The notes under the pieces are model-generated. The model was not told the origin of the DNA. It searched no databases and saw nothing but the letters and a program-made list of their open reading frames with translations. A DNA stretch of 64,000 nucleotides, taken from Gyromitra esculenta (taxonomy: Eukaryota; Ascomycota; Pezizomycetes; Pezizales; Discinaceae). Shown here piece by piece: positions 59,842-64,000 of the stretch. The stretch spans positions 269,149-333,148 of the forward strand of contig JBCAML010000004.1 in the NCBI GenBank assembly GCA_038503075.1. Direction: 5' to 3'. Within the stretch, counting starts at the first letter, position 1. The number at the start of each line of letters is the position of its first letter. Made by a program: the position numbers and the translations under genes.

Positions 59842-59911
<70 letters not shown>
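59842..59911. repeat. (CAT)n microsatellite, about 23 units
   Basis: An uninterrupted run of CAT/ATC triplets of about 70 bases is followed by degenerate CTCCATCAT units to about 59930. Plus-strand reading gives poly-His, minus-strand poly-Met, but the enclosing frames are not credible genes. Confidence 0.9.
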
Positions 59912-60123
59912 TCCATCATCTCCATCATCTCAATCAACATCGAACCTATCGGCATAACCTCGTCGAGCTCTCTGCTAGACCACGGAGAACTCACCCGCTT
60001 GCAAGACCGGCGAGCGATCGGATGAGACCGGATGCACGAAGTTGTGGATGGTGAAGTCACCTAAAGTTATTTCTAGTGAAAAGAAAGAGAATCCAAGTAT
60101 GCTATCTTTGACAACAACAACAC

Positions 60124-60207
60124 GATTCAGTGGTGTAGGGGTATCACGGGCGCTTGCCATCATCAGTTGATTTGCGCCCGACCCGGGTTCGATTCCCGGC
60201 TGATTCA
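60124..60207 (+). tRNA. tRNA-Gly (GCC) with 13-nt intron
   Basis: The acceptor GATTCAG pairs with CTGATTC (one T-T mismatch), the D arm is GTG...CAC, the anticodon stem is GGCGC/GCGCC with loop TTGCCA...T, and the T arm is CCGGG TTCGATT CCCGG. The anticodon is GCC. A 13-nt intron follows position 37, the normal place for nuclear tRNA introns. The mature length is 71 nt, as expected for tRNA-Gly. A T-run about 45 bases downstream may terminate RNA polymerase III. Confidence 0.9.
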
Positions 60208-60593
60208 AAACAGTAACAGCAATTCCCCCTGCAGAGAGGAGTATTGTCTATTTTTTTCCTTTTTTTTATAACTATGGTGGCGAGGTACGAAGGGCATCGA
60301 AGTTATTCTAACCAGTACGAAATCTTGAGAGAGATGGGTCTGCAGCGATTACGCCACTGCCAAGTTGAATATGAGCCAGTTCCAGAGATCTCACTCACTC
60401 CGATTGTGTACCGGAGATCTAGCTCAGCATCCTCATATACCATCACGAGCTACGTGTCTTCAGTACCAGAGACCAATTTAACGGTCTGATGCTGATGCTG
60501 ATGCGAATGCAAGTACATACACATGTCAAATACGCTTCCTCATTCGTCCCCTCCAACTACATGTAGTGTATAATTAGCTTGTCTAGGCATCAA
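60208..60593 (+). other. Spacer between tRNA-Gly and tRNA-Gln with a small open frame
   Basis: An ATG at 60274 opens 71 codons to 60489 (MVARYEGHRSYSNQ at the start, Ser/Tyr-rich end). Its composition is protein-like, but no family is recognised and the ATG follows a T-run likely to be a polymerase III terminator. A TACATGTA palindrome lies at 60558-60565. I do not call a gene with confidence. Confidence 0.25.
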
Positions 60594-60665
60594 GGTTCTG
60601 TAGTGTAATGGCTAGCACCCGGGATTCTGATTCCCGTAATCTGGGTTCGACTCCCAGCAGGACCT
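60594..60665 (+). tRNA. tRNA-Gln (CTG)
   Basis: The acceptor GGTTCTG pairs with CAGGACC (one G-T pair), the anticodon stem is CGGGA/TCCCG with loop TTCTGAT, and the T arm is CTGGG TTCGACT CCCAG. The anticodon CTG reads CAG glutamine codons. It is 72 nt long with no intron, on the same strand as tRNA-Gly 0.4 kb upstream. Confidence 0.95.
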
Positions 60666-61093
60666 GAGTGTTACATCCTTGCAAGGAATGAGCCCTCTGA
60701 AACCTCCAAATTTGTGTTTCAAAGCTCTAAAATAAACTATAATTATTATTTTTGGTCCTCATCTTTTTTTAACGTAGCAGATTTTCTAACTGTAGGCGTG
60801 GCTAGGAGTTATGATGAAGTATCATACGAAAATCCATCAAATTATCGAGTAATACGTCGATTGTGTGATACCCACAAATTACAAGGTAGCTTAGCTGTTC
60901 TGTTACTCCGGCTACTCCTGCCTCCTTTTTTTAATTTTTAATTTTTTTTAGTTAGCCACCGTTGCCAGCGCGCCATACGTACTGCCACATAAAACCGAAT
61001 ACGTACTTACTGCATACATGGAAGCTTCGAAAAGAAGAAAGAGAAAGAAAAAAAAGAGGCGCCATCCAGATTGACACCTCCAGAGCTAGATAG
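60666..61093. other. Spacer between tRNA-Gln and tRNA-Pro
   Basis: About 0.4 kb, AT-rich. It holds an A-run at about 61049-61057 that reads as a T-run on the minus strand and fits a polymerase III terminator for tRNA-Pro. No gene is seen. Confidence 0.4.
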
Positions 61094-61190
61094 GGCCCGA
61101 TCCCGGACTTGAACCGGGGACCTCTCGCATGAGATAGAACTCCTGATGAAGCAACCCTAAGCGAGAATCATACCTCTAGACCAACCGGGC
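61094..61190 (-). tRNA. tRNA-Pro (AGG) with 25-nt intron
   Basis: On the minus strand the acceptor GCCCGGT pairs with ATCGGGC, the D arm GGTCTAGAGGTATGATT is typical of tRNA-Pro, the anticodon stem is CTCGC/GCGAG with loop TTAGGG...T, and the T arm is CCCGG TTCAAGT CCGGG. The anticodon is AGG. A 25-nt intron lies after position 37, leaving a 72-nt mature tRNA. A downstream T-run on this strand is a likely terminator. Confidence 0.94.
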
Positions 61191-61944
61191 TTTCTACAGC
61201 GGTGAACCCTGGGGATTTCTGAATCAGGTTCATCCCTACACTGGGTGGTCTAGTTGTTGATTCGAGACAGTACTTAAGCGAGAACTGGAGTTTGGTTATC
61301 TACTTTAGTGGTTCAGTGCATTTATTTATTGCTCAACCACATTAATGCGTAGATACATGGAGATAGTAGTTGCAATGCTAGCCCCCGGGAAAATTGCAAA
61401 ATAAATTTATATTTCCCCAATAGTAGACTTTTAGCGCTGGTGCTTGTCCAGACTGCTGTGTGATGCATGGTGCTTCTCAGTGCGTGCAAGCCGGGAAATA
61501 CTTACTCTCATCGGATAGACCTTCATCAGACGGCAATATCTCGAAGGTTTTACGTAGTAACATTAGATGCATCATCACTCTAGCATTTGCTCTAGGCGTG
61601 CTGCTAGCACTTTACTCCAGCTGCAGCACAGAATCAAATCCCTCAGCATTAAGCCTGGGTCTCCTCTACATCGACGCCTCTCCTTTGTACCCGAATAAAT
61701 CAAACTCTTATTAGATATAGTGAAGCTTCTATAGCTGTTGTGCATACAGACCTCTATGATTGACCTAGGAGTGCTACTAAAGACATGGAGAGAACCTACA
61801 TGTACCTCTTATGAATACGCAGTGATACTCCAAGAAAACCCGTTCAATACCAAGAAACTCCCTACCGAAATGCCCCATTTACGAGATGAGAAGAGCCAGC
61901 CCTCCAACATCCCGAGTGACAATCCATGAGTACCCATCTCACGA
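61191..61944. other. Intergenic region between tRNA-Pro and the complex I subunit gene
   Basis: About 0.75 kb with no supported gene. An 84-codon frame at 61460-61714 has one hydrophobic stretch but no other support. A TACATGTA palindrome lies at 61797-61804. Confidence 0.35.
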
Positions 61945-61967
61945 TGACGTAAGCGACTGCTGATTGG
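61945..61967 (+). promoter_or_regulatory. CRE-like site and inverted CCAAT box before the complex I gene
   Basis: TGACGTAA at 61945-61952 is a bZIP (CRE/ATF-type) site, and ATTGG at 61963-61967 is a CCAAT box on the other strand; 10 bases separate them. They lie about 120-140 bases before the start codon. CCAAT-binding HAP complexes regulate respiratory genes in fungi, and pairing with the bZIP partner HapX is known in iron regulation. The spacing resembles such a composite site without matching it exactly. Confidence 0.45.
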
Positions 61968-62086
61968 CTGCGAGTTCACCACCAAGAAACAAATTCAAAC
62001 ATCCCCGCCGCGATACTAGCCGTCATCCCACCAATTCCTCCCCACCACCGAGCAATTGGCCGCCTCCGACACCGCCATTGCCCATC

Positions 62087-62857
62087 ATGCACCCGACTGC
62101 CCGCCTCCTCACCGCCCGCCTGGCCCCCTTCTCGGCCACCGGTCTCACCGGTGTCTTGACCCACCCTAACCCTCGCCCGACGCTGATCGCTCTCTACAAC
62201 CACACCCTGTCCCTCCTCTCGCGGCTCCCCACCCACTCCGTGTACCGCCAGTCGACCGAAAACCTCACCCGCCACCGCCTCAACATCATCGAAGCCGTCA
62301 AGCCCGAAGGCTACGAACCGTACCAGCAGGAACTCGAAGCCGCGAGACAGGAAGCCGGCATAAAGGACAACAAAGACACAGCGCTCGAGCTCTCTCTCGC
62401 AATCGCCCAGGCGCGCTCTCTCCTAGAGACTCTGGCGGTCGGCGGCAAAAACAGGACCATCACCGAGTATCTTGCCACCGAAACACGGAAATGGAGCTTT
62501 CTGGATACTCCCCCTGCTGCGGTGCCGGCTGAAGCCGCTGATACCGAGTTGGGTCCGGAGCCTAGTGTGCTCAGTGATAGGCTGGCTGAGGCACCGCTTA
62601 TTGGAGCTCAGATTGAGCCGGCGGTTGACACTGCGCCGGCTTTGGAGACGCCGCTGCTACCCATGGAGCCGCAGCTGACGGCGGAGCAGGTTAGTGAGCT
62701 GGAGGAGAAGTTTGGGGGCGGGCTGATTGAGGAGGTTATTGATCAAGGGTGGGCGGAGCTGGCGCTTGTGGGTGATATGGAGAGTGCGAGGGTGTGGGAG
62801 GAGTTGGAGGTTGTGCCGGAGGAAGGACAGTGGGTTGGTTTTGAGAGGAAGCCGTAA
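62087..62857 (+). CDS. NADH:ubiquinone oxidoreductase 29.9-kDa subunit (NDUFA5 family)
   Basis: From the ATG at 62087 the protein has 256 residues in one exon. It is an accessory subunit of mitochondrial complex I (family of human NDUFA5 and the Neurospora 29.9-kDa protein), on the matrix arm. The hallmark is the N-terminal ~75 residues: LTGVLTHPNPRPTLIALYNH, then VYRQSTENLTRHRLNIIEAV and KPEGYEPY. A helical region with ELSLAIAQARSLLETL and an acidic C-terminal half follow; the C-terminal extension (about residues 140-256) is typical of the longer fungal form. The first residues (MHPTARLLTARLAPF) are basic and hydroxylated, fitting mitochondrial import. The frame is open further upstream, but this ATG starts exactly at the import-signal-like sequence. 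It converges on DIM1. Confidence 0.93.
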   Translation: MHPTARLLTARLAPFSATGLTGVLTHPNPRPTLIALYNHTLSLLSRLPTHSVYRQSTENLTRHRLNIIEAVKPEGYEPYQQELEAARQEAGIKDNKDTALELSLAIAQARSLLETLAVGGKNRTITEYLATETRKWSFLDTPPAAVPAEAADTELGPEPSVLSDRLAEAPLIGAQIEPAVDTAPALETPLLPMEPQLTAEQVSELEEKFGGGLIEEVIDQGWAELALVGDMESARVWEELEVVPEEGQWVGFERKP

Positions 62858-63267
62858 ATATAAAAATGTTTGATGGGAGCATATGGGTTAGAATTGTGGT
62901 GGGGGTAGGTAGCATGAGTGCATTTGTATAGGTATTGAGAATGATACTGGGTTCTTGGGGAGGTGCGGGTGTTGCAATTAAAAGCACTGCAGAGGTAAAT
63001 GCTATAATGTGCGGTTCTAAGCTACGTCCAAGCATCACAGAGACTCTCGTAGATGTTGCAATTAACAGCATGTGGAGCCCACACAATTCAATCCAAATGT
63101 CGTATCTATTATAGATAAAATCCACTCAGCTAACGCGATATATAAAAGTGCCGTAATGAATCCCAATTAACTTTTGTACTCCGATAACGCCCCTCAAGGA
63201 AAGCCTCCGTCATCATCATCATCATCACCACAATCATCAAACCTTCCCTCAATATACAGCACAGCAC
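62858..63267. other. Region between convergent complex I gene and DIM1
   Basis: About 0.4 kb between two stop codons, holding both 3' flanks. A short CAT microsatellite (about six units) lies near 63212-63230. No gene is seen. Confidence 0.4.
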
Positions 63268-63948
<681 letters not shown>

Positions 63949-64000
63949 CTACCATGCATCAGCACCACCACCATCACAACAACAGTAACAATAGCAACAA

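Noticed and set aside
59812..60060. Frames encoding poly-His or poly-Met
   Set aside because: By-products of the CAT microsatellite.

Overview
This window looks like nuclear DNA of a filamentous ascomycete (Pezizomycotina). Genes carry short spliceosomal introns (about 50-210 nt) with GTGAGT/GTTAGT-type donors and CTAAC/CTGAC branch points. One gene is a close FlbA-type DEP-RGS regulator, a developmental protein of filamentous ascomycetes. Three tRNA genes are present, two with introns. Only about a third of the window is genic. Housekeeping genes sit singly or in small clusters between deserts of up to about 11 kb with microsatellites, minisatellites, a solo LTR and a foldback element. That gene-sparse layout would fit a repeat-rich genome such as a Pezizomycete, but the lineage is an inference.

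Layout. 0-7 kb: a fragment of an LTR family at the window edge, a disordered orphan protein (-), URA5 orotate phosphoribosyltransferase (+), CDC73 of the Paf1 complex (+, one intron) and a frameshifted ankyrin pseudogene (+). 7-13 kb: desert with a 91-bp foldback element. 13.1-15.1 kb: flbA-like RGS regulator (-, five exons visible, N-terminus unresolved). 15.3-26.2 kb: the largest desert. 26.2-28.9 kb: ORC4 (+, with AT-hooks). 28.9-36.6 kb: repeat-rich stretch holding a small three-exon hotdog thioesterase (+), an intact solo LTR with GATTG target-site duplications, and three separate tandem-repeat arrays. 36.6-38.6 kb: ALG10 glucosyltransferase (-). 41.8-42.5 kb: PSF2 of GINS (+). 47.1-52.0 kb: a 1605-residue AT-hook protein of unknown function (+). 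53.6-56.0 kb: an 816-residue disordered protein (-). 60.1-61.2 kb: tRNA-Gly(GCC), tRNA-Gln(CTG), tRNA-Pro(AGG). 62.1-62.9 kb: complex I 29.9-kDa (NDUFA5-type) subunit (+). 63.3 kb to the end: DIM1 rRNA dimethylase (-), cut by the window edge.

No operon-like or secondary-metabolite cluster is visible; the genes serve pyrimidine synthesis, transcription elongation, G-protein signalling, replication initiation (ORC4 and PSF2), N-glycan assembly, respiration and ribosome biogenesis. The less ordinary signals are a strong excess of the palindrome TACATGTA in non-coding DNA, the solo LTR and its diverged relative, a foldback element whose arms differ only by transitions, AT-hooks in Orc4, a thioesterase lacking conserved active-site residues, telobox-like motifs in several promoters, and the large AT-hook orphan with a SUMO-interaction-like motif. 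All exon borders were read by eye from splice signals and protein continuity; family names come from remembered family motifs, not from a search.
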